A stretch of DNA of 11,604 nucleotides. Source: Planctomycetaceae bacterium (lineage in GTDB: Bacteria; Planctomycetota; Phycisphaerae; Phycisphaerales; SM1A02). A program made the translations under genes and the position numbers. The notes beneath the pieces were generated by a model that was given only the letters and a program-made list of their open reading frames with translations, was not told the origin of the DNA and searched no databases. The DNA is taken from the NCBI GenBank assembly GCA_002737585.1, contig NSIA01000126.1:1-11604 (forward strand), written 5' to 3'. Shown in pieces: positions 1 through 5,781 of this stretch (positions are counted from its first letter, which is position 1; each line of letters opens with the position of its first letter).

Positions 1-882
1 CGGATGGCCAGCGCCAGCCATGGTGGCTTGACCGGTACTGGTATCGATGACGCAGTACACCGCGGTTGCAAAGCGCGTGGTTCTTCCCTGGTGCGTGACC
101 ATGTCCGTATTGATGCGCGCCAGCGCCTCGCCGGGCGGGATGATTCGATAGGTTCCGTTGCCAACTTCTTTCGATGGCAATCCACGGCAAATCACCATTG
201 TCAGCAGGGCGGCCGGAACGCCGTGGCCGACTGCATCGGCGATGAAGACGCCGATGTGTCGTTCGTCAAGTCGTACGACGTCGTAGATATCGCCAGAGAC
301 ATAACTGGCTGGCCGCCAGAATGCGTCAGCGCGAACGTCGCCCACTTCGGGGAACGAGCGCGGAAGAAACTCCCGCTGCACTTGCGCTGCAAGTTGTAAC
401 TCCTCTTGCATGCGGGAAATCTCACCGCGCAGGCCGCCGGTAAAGCGTGTGGCAATAGCTAATTCACGCCCAAGGCGCTCAATTTCTGGTTGTCGTCCAA
501 TCATCCCGCGCAGTACGGCGGCCACCGTGGCGTCATCAGCGTCGATCGATTCAACCGCTGCTGTTTCGGTGCTGGCGCGGCGTCGTCCGCCATCATCGAT
601 CAGTAGCAGCACTGCGAGGCGTGCTTCTTCGGCAGCATCAAGAAGCGCGGACAGTCCCGTGGGCACGTCGCGTGCATCTAATAGAACAACCAACGCGGTG
701 GTTCCTGCGCTACAACACGTTCGGGCGTCTTGCATTGCATGCCACTCGGTAACGGTCCCGCTTCCTATCAGGGCAGGGAGTTCGCGCGCCAGTGCTTGCC
801 CACGTTCCTCGCGGCGCGGCGTAGCACTCACGGCAATACGCACTGTGTGCGCACCGTTGCGCGCACGCATGGGTTCGTTCAT
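1..882 (-). CDS. PP2C/SpoIIE-type serine phosphatase (RsbU-like), C-terminus cut by window edge
   Basis: The minus-strand frame is open from the ATG at 882 to the left edge: 294 codons and no stop. Residues 155-175 form an amphipathic helix (EISRMQEELQLAAQVQREFL) typical of the linker before SpoIIE/RsbU phosphatase domains. The domain follows with SGDIYD (196-201; D198 and D201 candidate metal ligands), ADAVGHGVPAALL (215-227, usual DVxGHG), FATAVY (271-276) and AGHP (291-294). Such enzymes dephosphorylate Ser/Thr, usually on anti-anti-sigma (STAS) proteins in partner-switching pathways. Residues 12-96 look like alternating strands and helices, with LVVLLDARD at 64-72 where a receiver domain would carry its acceptor Asp, so a degenerate receiver is possible but unproven. 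The start overlaps the upstream gene's stop by 4 bases (ATGA), suggesting translational coupling. The partner protein is not visible here. Confidence 0.87.
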   Translation of the reverse strand, partial: MNEPMRARNGAHTVRIAVSATPRREERGQALARELPALIGSGTVTEWHAMQDARTCCSAGTTALVVLLDARDVPTGLSALLDAAEEARLAVLLLIDDGGRRRASTETAAVESIDADDATVAAVLRGMIGRQPEIERLGRELAIATRFTGGLRGEISRMQEELQLAAQVQREFLPRSFPEVGDVRADAFWRPASYVSGDIYDVVRLDERHIGVFIADAVGHGVPAALLTMVICRGLPSKEVGNGTYRIIPPGEALARINTDMVTHQGRTTRFATAVYCVIDTSTGQATMAGAGHP

Positions 883-1379
883 CGAATGGCCGCCTTGAGT
901 GCGGCTGCATCAATTGGTAATTTCTGTGAGGTCTTGATCTTCAGTTCGTTGGCACGACCAGCGCGCAGCTCGATGACGTATTGCGCGGGGGTGACGCTTG
1001 AGTAGCGCTTCAGGCGCGCCTCATAGGTGGTTTGTGATTCGTCCGCGCCACGCAGAGGCTGTTTGGTCATGGTGTGGATCGCAGTGACGTAACCCATCGG
1101 ATCCAGATAGATGATGTCCATGTCAGTGACGCAGTCCTTCATCCAGAATCCACGCATCTCTGAATCGGGGAAGACAAACACCATGCCGCCATCCGTTGGG
1201 ATGTCGGTGACCGCCCCCAGTCCGCGCTGCCGAGTGGGGTCGCTTGAGCTCACGGTGAGGCGAAAGGGCGATCCGGCAATGGTGGTGTTCCAGGTTCCGC
1301 CATCTTTGAGCGCCGAAGAATCGCAGGCAGTGCACGTGACGGCGGTAGCAAGGGCGAGGATCGTAAATCGAGGGTGCAT
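879..1379 (-). CDS. DUF192 (UPF0127) family protein with probable lipoprotein or secretion signal
   Basis: 166 residues from the ATG at 1379. The DUF192 core is clear: RQRGLGAVTDIP, GMVFVFPD, then RGFWMKDCVTDMDIIYLDP and a downstream AQYVIELRAG..NELKI segment, the usual order in this small beta-rich family of unknown biochemical role. The N-terminus has one basic residue, a hydrophobic run (FTILALATAV) and TCTAC, a poor lipobox, so it is either a lipoprotein or an ordinary export signal. I chose 1379 because AAGGA lies 7 bases before it. The in-frame ATG at 1397 would add MTKESP but has no ribosome binding site. The family norm WMKNT is WMKDC here. The stop overlaps the start of the downstream phosphatase, so the two are probably cotranscribed. 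Confidence 0.85.
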   Translation of the reverse strand: MHPRFTILALATAVTCTACDSSALKDGGTWNTTIAGSPFRLTVSSSDPTRQRGLGAVTDIPTDGGMVFVFPDSEMRGFWMKDCVTDMDIIYLDPMGYVTAIHTMTKQPLRGADESQTTYEARLKRYSSVTPAQYVIELRAGRANELKIKTSQKLPIDAAALKAAIR

Positions 1380-1467
1380 GGGCGATTCCTTGGTCATGGA
1401 TAAGGGCGCGGTGCGCGCGACCTGCGCAGGATAGGGCGGGTGATGCGTTCTGCTGTCGGCTTCGCGG

Positions 1468-1473
1468 TATATT
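1468..1473 (+). promoter_or_regulatory. -10-like TATATT directly before phhB, near-leaderless start
   Basis: TATATT ends 9 bases before the ATG at 1483, so transcription would begin about 0-4 bases before the start codon. The intervening bases (TGTCACCCT) hold no Shine-Dalgarno sequence. No convincing -35 hexamer is seen at the right distance, so this is a candidate only. Confidence 0.4.
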
Positions 1474-1482
1474 TGTCACCCT

Positions 1483-1770
1483 ATGTCCCGCCTCACGGCC
1501 AAGCAGATTCAGACGAAGCTCGCCACTCTTGCGGAGTGGACGCGCAGCGGGGCAGTCATTCAGCGCACGTTCACCTTTGAAGACTTTTTACACGCCATGC
1601 GTTTTGTGGACAAGGTGGCGGCGGAAGCCGAACGCGTGCAGCATCACCCCGACATCATGGTGCGGTATTCAAAGGTCACGCTTGCGTTGAGCACCCACGA
1701 CGCGGGCGGCATCTCTGACAAAGACTTCGACTTCGCAGCCAGCGCTGATCGAATCTTTGTTGGCGCATGA
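1483..1770 (+). CDS. phhB: 4a-hydroxytetrahydrobiopterin (pterin-4a-carbinolamine) dehydratase
   Basis: 95 residues, the usual length for the PCD/DCoH family. It dehydrates 4a-hydroxytetrahydropterin, formed by aromatic amino acid hydroxylases, to the quinonoid dihydropterin for recycling; bacterial homologues may have other roles. The signature is intact: AEAERVQHHPDI at 47-58, YSKVTLALSTHDAGGIS at 62-78, then DKDFDFA. His54, His55 and His72 have the same 18-residue spacing as the catalytic histidines of mammalian DCoH (61, 62, 79). No aromatic hydroxylase gene is visible nearby, so its partner is elsewhere or its role differs. It starts without a Shine-Dalgarno sequence, just after a -10-like box, and diverges from the DUF192 gene. 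It is convergent with mcsB, with 69 bases of repeat-containing DNA between them. Confidence 0.92.
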   Translation: MSRLTAKQIQTKLATLAEWTRSGAVIQRTFTFEDFLHAMRFVDKVAAEAERVQHHPDIMVRYSKVTLALSTHDAGGISDKDFDFAASADRIFVGA

Positions 1771-1779
1771 CTGAGCGTT

Positions 1780-1828
1780 ACGGCGCATGACGGCGAATGA
1801 GTCGCAAGACGGCGCCTGACGGCGCCTG
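1780..1828 (+). repeat. Degenerate 10-bp tandem repeat (ACGGCGCMTG) with terminal hairpin
   Basis: Five units follow the phhB stop: ACGGCGCATG, ACGGCGAATG, AGTCGCAAG (9 bases), ACGGCGCCTG, ACGGCGCCTG. The last two place GGCGCC at 1811-1816 and 1821-1826 around a TGAC loop, forming a 6-bp GC hairpin between the convergent phhB and mcsB genes. There is no T-tract on either side, so use as a terminator is uncertain. A related TGGCGCATG covers the phhB stop codon. Confidence 0.6.
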
Positions 1829-1839
1829 TTCAAACATAA

Positions 1840-2910
1840 TCACTGCTCGCCAAGGATCGTGCGCGCGACACGTGCGCGCGCGGCGCGCTCATCGTCATCG
1901 GACTCAATGCCCGATTCTCCAGCGCGGAGATGCGCGGACTGCAGTTGAATGGTCAGTCGATTCAGCGTGTCGAGCCCCACGTCCGGAATCAACCCAAGGC
2001 ATACACCGAGGCGCACGCTGGAAAGCTGTTTCATCGCCTCGTCCAACCCCAGCAGTCGGGCTGATCGCAACAGTGATATGCCACGAAAGACACGGTCCTC
2101 AAGCAGCGTGCGTTGCCGCTCCAGCAACACACGCCGTGCTTCACGTTCGTAGGCCACTACGGCAGGAACAATCCGTCCGGCAAACTCTTCGAGCAGACCA
2201 GTTTCGGTCACTCCCAGCGTTCGTTGATTGGAAATCTGGAACCAATCGCCAGTGGCTTCGCTGCCTTCGCCGTGGAATCCGCGCACCGCGAGGTGCAGTT
2301 CCTTGGCCGCGCGCTTGACCTTTTCAATTTCATTGGTGACGCGCAGTGCGCGCAAGTGCACCATGACGCCGATGCGGATTCCGCATCCCACATTGGTTGG
2401 GCACGCAGTCAAGTAGCCCCACTTGGGATGAAATGCAAAGTCAAGACGGGAGCCCAGTGTCGCGTCCACACGCACCGCGGCATCGAATGCCTCGCGGAGC
2501 AGGTTGCCGGTACGCAACACTTGAATGCGCACGTGGTCTTCCTCATTCACCATGAGGGAGAAACGCTCGTCAGGAGTCACCGCCACGGCGCGCGGTGAAT
2601 CACCCTCTGCAAACTGTCGCGAGATCAGGTGTCGTTCCCACAGAAGTTGTCGATCGCGCTTCGGCAGCGCGGCAAGGTCGACCCACGCCAGCGATTCCGC
2701 GGTACTTGCACCAACGCGTCCGCCGCCCACCAGCCCAACGCTTGCTTCGTCCGGACCAGCAGCAGCGCGCACCGTTTCAAGCACTTCGCGTCGTTGCGGA
2801 TGCGTAGCGCGTCCAACGAATGGAAATCCGGAGACGTTGCGGGCGAGGCGAACGCGGCAGCTCATCACCACATCGCGGTCGCCGGCCATCATGGCGGTGA
2901 GGTCAGTCAT
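1840..2910 (-). CDS. mcsB: Protein-arginine kinase McsB
   Basis: 356 residues, full family length. McsB transfers phosphate from ATP to arginines of client proteins, marking damaged proteins for ClpCP degradation in Firmicutes. Phosphagen-kinase-like motifs appear in order: SCRVRLARN (17-25), LMVNEEDHVRIQ (119-130), the loop CPTNVGCG with Cys170 at the usual catalytic-loop cysteine position, and RGFHGEGSEATGDWFQISNQ (210-229). There is no creatine-kinase N-terminal domain, as expected for McsB. At residues 341-346, where the phosphoarginine-binding motif RDxxRA is expected, the sequence is ERAARA: the distal RA is kept but the first two residues are not RD. The start overlaps the mcsA stop by 4 bases (ATGA), so the kinase is coupled to its activator. 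No ctsR or clpC lies in this window. Confidence 0.95.
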   Translation of the reverse strand: MTDLTAMMAGDRDVVMSCRVRLARNVSGFPFVGRATHPQRREVLETVRAAAGPDEASVGLVGGGRVGASTAESLAWVDLAALPKRDRQLLWERHLISRQFAEGDSPRAVAVTPDERFSLMVNEEDHVRIQVLRTGNLLREAFDAAVRVDATLGSRLDFAFHPKWGYLTACPTNVGCGIRIGVMVHLRALRVTNEIEKVKRAAKELHLAVRGFHGEGSEATGDWFQISNQRTLGVTETGLLEEFAGRIVPAVVAYEREARRVLLERQRTLLEDRVFRGISLLRSARLLGLDEAMKQLSSVRLGVCLGLIPDVGLDTLNRLTIQLQSAHLRAGESGIESDDDERAARARVARTILGEQ

Positions 2911-3425
2911 GGTGTGCCATCGATTCGAGCGGCAGTGGTCGGTCGCAAATCCTTGATTCGATCGCGCAACTGTGCAGCGCGTTCGTATTGCTCTGCCGAG
3001 ACGGCGGTTTCTAGTTCCCGCAGCAGTTGCTGCAAGAGCGCGGCGCGTTGATTGGCATCATCGGCACGCGCGGGCACGTTGCCTATGTGTTCGGATGCAC
3101 CGCCATGGGATCGTTCAATCACTGGCCCAACCGTGGTGGCAAACGCGTCGTAACAGGCGGGACAGCCAAGCAGTCCGCTGGTCTTAAAGTCATGAAAGGT
3201 GTGCCCACACTCAGGGCATACGGGTCCGCGGGGGCGCGTCCCAGCAACTTGCGCAAGTTGACCAAGCAACTGGTGAATAGGCGCCTGACCTGGCATTTGG
3301 ATGCCCGCTGCGCCGGCGTGATCTTCGCACAGGTGTACCTCGTTCATCTGTCCATTGACGATGACGGTGTTGTGCACCACTGCGGGTTTCGCGCAATGAT
3401 CACAGGGTCTGAACGGGGCTGCCAT
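2907..3425 (-). CDS. mcsA: Protein-arginine kinase activator McsA (zinc-finger and UVR domain)
   Basis: 172 residues, close to Bacillus McsA. The N-terminal zinc site has C8 and C11, with C33 and H36 as likely further ligands. A second site has C70/C73 (CPEC) and C88/C91 (CPAC). The segment IERSHGGASEHIGNVPAR (103-120) lines up with the McsA family segment of the same shape. Residues 131-160 form a UVR motif (LREL....AEQYERAAQLRDRIKDL), the helix pair that binds Clp ATPases or UvrB. McsA stimulates McsB and bridges it to ClpC in Firmicutes. It lies 10 bases after kdsA, with CGGAATC as a weak ribosome binding site in that gap, and overlaps mcsB by 4 bases. A three-gene operon is likely. Confidence 0.94.
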   Translation of the reverse strand: MAAPFRPCDHCAKPAVVHNTVIVNGQMNEVHLCEDHAGAAGIQMPGQAPIHQLLGQLAQVAGTRPRGPVCPECGHTFHDFKTSGLLGCPACYDAFATTVGPVIERSHGGASEHIGNVPARADDANQRAALLQQLLRELETAVSAEQYERAAQLRDRIKDLRPTTAARIDGTP

Positions 3426-3435
3426 GATTCCGAGT

Positions 3436-4251
3436 CTAAGCGGTCAGTGCAGTCCGGATGGCCTTCAATCTCTTGAGTAGCGCAGGGATTTCTGCAAGTG
3501 GCTGGATGGTGCCCGCATCGCTCTTGGACTTGGCTGGATCCGGGTGGCATTCAAGGAAGATCGCTTGCACCCCCGCTGAAACCGCGGCATTTGCCAGGAT
3601 GCCGGCGCGTTCGGGGCGGCCGCTTGTTGCAGTACCGGCGCCGCCCGGCAGCTGTGTGCTGTGCGTGATGTCAAAGCACACCGGAGCACCCAGCGCCATC
3701 ATGTCGCCGAGACCGATGAAGTCCGTGACCAGACGGTGGTAACCAAAGAACGTGCCGCGCTCCGTGAGCATGGGCTGCGTGCAGCCACCTTCCGCCAGTT
3801 TGGTGAGGACGTTGCGCATCTCTTCCGGAGCCATGAATTGCCCCTTCTTGACATTGACGGGCTTGCCAGTCGCGGCGGCGGCTGCCAGCAGGTCGGTTTG
3901 TCGGCACAGGAAGGCGGGCACCTGCAAGAGGTCGACCACGCGCGCCACCGGCTCGGCTTGCGCCGGATCATGGATATCGGTGGTGACTGGCACGCCGAGT
4001 TTCTCACGCAGGCGCGCCATCTCTTCCATGCCGCGCTCCAGCCCAGGGCCACGATGCCCGTGAATACTGCTTCGGTTCGCCTTATCGAAGCTCGCCTTGA
4101 ACACGTAGGGCAGGTCCAAGGCGTGGCATGCATCCCGGACCACCGTACCGATTCGCTCATTGGTCGCCGAGTCCTCCAAAATGCACGGACCAGCGATAAC
4201 TAAGAGACGACGGGCGGGCGCGGCAAAGAACTCAGGAAGGACATTTTTCAT
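3436..4251 (-). CDS. kdsA: 2-dehydro-3-deoxyphosphooctonate aldolase (Kdo-8-phosphate synthase), metal-dependent type
   Basis: 271 residues from the ATG at 4251. KdsA condenses phosphoenolpyruvate with arabinose-5-phosphate to give Kdo-8-phosphate, the precursor of the inner LPS sugar Kdo. The motif FKASFDKANRSS (51-62) is diagnostic, followed by GPGLERGM, PAFLCRQTDL, NVKKGQFM and CFDITHSTQ. Cys23, His197, Glu234 and Asp245 keep exactly the spacing of the metal ligands of the Aquifex enzyme (C11, H185, E222, D233), so this is the metal-dependent class; the metal-free E. coli type has Asn at the first position. An in-frame GTG at 4299 would add 16 residues, but the region is proline-rich and unlike the family, so ATG is preferred, although neither start has a good ribosome binding site. 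It is the first gene of the probable kdsA-mcsA-mcsB operon. Confidence 0.96.
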   Translation of the reverse strand: MKNVLPEFFAAPARRLLVIAGPCILEDSATNERIGTVVRDACHALDLPYVFKASFDKANRSSIHGHRGPGLERGMEEMARLREKLGVPVTTDIHDPAQAEPVARVVDLLQVPAFLCRQTDLLAAAAATGKPVNVKKGQFMAPEEMRNVLTKLAEGGCTQPMLTERGTFFGYHRLVTDFIGLGDMMALGAPVCFDITHSTQLPGGAGTATSGRPERAGILANAAVSAGVQAIFLECHPDPAKSKSDAGTIQPLAEIPALLKRLKAIRTALTA

Positions 4252-4323
4252 GGCAATGGAGGCTCGGAGGGGGTGAGCGGGGGTGTGGGCAGGCGTCACA
4301 GACGGTGCAGCCCACCGTTCAGA

Positions 4324-4350
4324 ACTTGAAATTACTTGATTCTTACTTCA
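4324..4350 (+). promoter_or_regulatory. Three helically phased direct repeats ACTTGA/ACTTGA/ACTTCA
   Basis: ACTTGA occurs at 4324-4329 and 4334-4339, and ACTTCA at 4345-4350: spacings of 10 and 11 bases, one DNA turn each. They form the only AT-rich patch in the divergent region between kdsA and the DUF1444 gene. Tandem one-turn repeats are typical of winged-helix (OmpR/PhoB-type) response regulator sites. The regulator is unknown. Confidence 0.35.
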
Positions 4351-4417
4351 CATGCCGGGTCCTGTATCTGACATTCCGAGCGACGGCGCCTCACATTCGG
4401 GGCGTCGGCGAGTTTTC

Positions 4418-4422
4418 AGGAG
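4418..4422 (+). promoter_or_regulatory. Ribosome binding site of the DUF1444 gene
   Basis: AGGAG lies 7 bases before the ATG at 4430. It decides the start against the in-frame ATG at 4352, which would add 26 residues unlike the family and has no such site. Confidence 0.7.
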
Positions 4423-4429
4423 TCACACC

Positions 4430-5227
4430 ATGAGCCAGTTCCCCGATACCCCCGAGCAATTCAGTACCGCCGTCTATGACTTGGTGCGTCGCCGCCACGG
4501 TTCCCGAACCGTGGAATTGGTGACCACCTTGGTACTGACGATCGATGGTCGGCACTTGGGTCTGGAGAACCTGTGGCGCACCGTGCAACGCTCCCCGGAA
4601 ACATGGCTGGAGACGGTGGAGCATCACATCGATCGCGTTCTTGAAGGCGATCAGATGAGCACCTTGGACATTCCATTTACTGTGGCAAAGAGCCGCATCA
4701 TGCCGCGCATTCAACCCGGCAACATCTTCCAAACCCTGGACCGTGAGCATGTGGCTCATGTTCAGTGGGTGAATGACACCGTCATCGTCTTCGTCATGGA
4801 CATGCCGCACTACACGGTTTCCATCAGTACCGAGCAGATGATCCGCTGGGGCGTGACGGCTGACGAGCTTGAAGATATTGCCCGCGCCAACCTGGACCGC
4901 TACGCGCCGAACTTGGACGTCCAAGTAGTTCGCTCCAACGAAGGCGGTCGCGCGGCCATCATCAGCATGCATGACGGCTACGACGCAGCACGCCTCTTGC
5001 TTGGCGATCTGCACTCACGTCTTTCGGCGCAGCTTGGAAAGACGTTCTACGTTGCCGCACCGGCGCGCGACATGTTCTTAGCGATGACTGGTGATCCAGA
5101 ACCGTTTGTCGAGCGCCTCCGCGCCCGCGCCGAGCAGGAGTACCATCGGTTGCCGTATCCAATTTGTGCTGACCTGTTCTTGGTCACCACGGATGGCGTG
5201 GCAGGAACGAAGCTCGAAGCGGCCTGA
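4430..5227 (+). CDS. DUF1444 (UPF0354, YtpQ-like) family protein
   Basis: 265 residues, close to Bacillus YtpQ. The match rests on the C-terminal half: an ARANLDRYAPNLDV segment (151-164), then ISMHDGYDAARLL (178-190), the family's DGYDA signature, followed by YVAAPARDMFLAM and a final strand region (CADLFLVTTDG). The N-terminal half, with a long helix around a DREHVAH segment and VFVMDMPHYTVSIST, is more divergent. There is no signal peptide or membrane segment, so a cytoplasmic protein is expected. The family has no established biochemical function. The gene stands alone on the plus strand: kdsA diverges upstream and the repeat region follows. No T-tailed terminator is seen after its stop, although the downstream hairpins could serve that purpose. 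Confidence 0.8.
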   Translation: MSQFPDTPEQFSTAVYDLVRRRHGSRTVELVTTLVLTIDGRHLGLENLWRTVQRSPETWLETVEHHIDRVLEGDQMSTLDIPFTVAKSRIMPRIQPGNIFQTLDREHVAHVQWVNDTVIVFVMDMPHYTVSISTEQMIRWGVTADELEDIARANLDRYAPNLDVQVVRSNEGGRAAIISMHDGYDAARLLLGDLHSRLSAQLGKTFYVAAPARDMFLAMTGDPEPFVERLRARAEQEYHRLPYPICADLFLVTTDGVAGTKLEAA

Positions 5228-5243
5228 ACAATCTGACTTGCGT

Positions 5244-5272
5244 TGATGCATCACGATTTCGTACTGGTCGGC
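5244..5272 (+). repeat. Truncated copy 1 of the hairpin repeat
   Basis: These 29 bases (TGATGCATCACGATTTCGTA, then CTGGTCGGC) match the 5' tail of copies 2 and 3 but stop before the hairpin. Copy 2 starts 31 bases further on, so the tail is duplicated in tandem here. Confidence 0.85.
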
Positions 5273-5274
5273 GT

Positions 5275-5363
5275 TGATGCATCACGGTTTCGTACTGGCC
5301 CGCATTCGCCTTACGAGGACGGCCGCTGAGCGCGGCCCTGTCCTCTTCGGCGCTTGCGGCCAG
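5275..5363 (+). repeat. Full 89-bp hairpin repeat, copy 2
   Basis: A 20-base tail is followed by an imperfect hairpin of 25 pairs: CTGG 5295-5298 with CCAG 5360-5363, CCGCA 5300-5304 with TGCGG 5355-5359, CGCC 5307-5310 with GGCG 5349-5352, GAGGAC 5315-5320 with GTCCTC 5340-5345, and GGCCGC 5321-5326 with GCGGCC 5332-5337, closed by the loop TGAGC. It differs from copy 3 at 7 of 89 positions. Confidence 0.9.
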
Positions 5364-5399
5364 GTTGCGCGTTTTTGTATCACGCTTTTGTAGTCGCCC

Positions 5400-5488
5400 T
5401 GATGCAACACGATTTCGTACTGGTCCGCATTCGCCTTACGAGGATGGCCGCTGAGCGCGGCCCTATCCTCTCCGGCGCCTGCGGCCAG
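5400..5488 (+). repeat. Full 89-bp hairpin repeat, copy 3
   Basis: It matches copy 2 at 82 of 89 positions, shifted by 125 bases. The C5320-G5340 pair of copy 2 is T5445-A5465 here, a compensatory change. The other five differences fall in the tail, the bulge and the internal loops, so the fold is kept. The 36 bases between the copies are not repeated. Confidence 0.9.
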
Positions 5489-5558
5489 ATGAAGGTGTTC
5501 CACAATCCCTGGCATGCAAGTGCCTTCCGTGTTCGAGCCCCCGCAGTGAGCACGGGAT

Positions 5559-5646
5559 CCTCGGTAAGCGGCGTGTGAAACTGAGAAGTCCGGCAGTTGG
5601 ACGTACGCCCCGTGGGTGCCAACCGGACGAACAGATTCGCCCGAGG
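5559..5646 (+). other. Nested stem region, possible structured RNA
   Basis: An outer pairing CCTCGG 5559-5564 with CCGAGG 5641-5646 encloses GTCCGG 5588-5593 plus TTGG 5597-5600 (bulge CAG) pairing with CCAACCGGAC 5619-5628. TAAGCGG is also directly repeated just inside the left and just outside the right outer arm. It could fold on either strand, and no known RNA family is recognised. Confidence 0.35.
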
Positions 5647-5748
5647 CTAAGCGGAACCTTGTGGAGCGCAGCCGTCCGCGTCCGAGGGTCCCGCGCGCAA
5701 CGGAGGGGGCGGTTGAACGACTCAACTCACTTCACCAGCGCGCACCCC

Positions 5749-5781
5749 GAAAATGGGGACAGGGGTGAACGGCACCTATTT
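5749..5781. other. GGGGACAG...GGCACCTATTT motif resembling a mobile-element end
   Basis: Plus-strand text reads GAAAATGGGGACAG, eight bases (GGGTGAAC), then GGCACCTATTTA. From memory, AAATAGGTGCCTGTCCCCATTTT is a frequent end sequence beside REP-associated tyrosine transposase genes. Here it is split by a short insertion and abuts the stop codon of the 65-codon ORF. No inverted partner or transposase is visible. Confidence 0.4.

Larger units (their letters stand above)
5228..5775. other. Gene-free region rich in repeats and potential RNA structure
   Basis: No convincing protein gene lies in these 548 bases; the open frames on both strands have poor codon use and cross the repeats. The region holds the three-copy repeat (5244-5488), nested stems at 5559-5646 and the mobile-element-like motif at 5749-5781. 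It could be an untranslated RNA locus or a graveyard of small mobile elements. Confidence 0.6.

Noticed and set aside
4252..4299. Longer kdsA start at GTG 4299
   Set aside because: The extra 16 residues are proline-rich and outside the family's conserved N-terminus, and there is no ribosome binding site.
5400..5488. Integron attC site
   Set aside because: The element is a long hairpin with a bulge, but it lacks the RYYYAAC and GTTRRRY core sites, and no cassette gene or integrase is present.
5244..5488. CRISPR array
   Set aside because: Only two full copies with unequal intervals (31 and 125 bases), no uniform spacers and no cas genes.
5520..5560. tRNA T-arm suggested by GTTCGA
   Set aside because: The five bases on each side do not pair and no acceptor, anticodon or D-arm can be drawn.
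5282..5725. 147-codon minus-strand open frame across the repeats
   Set aside because: It reads straight through both hairpin repeats, has a composition driven by them and shows no protein-like core; the repeat differences follow base pairing rather than codons.
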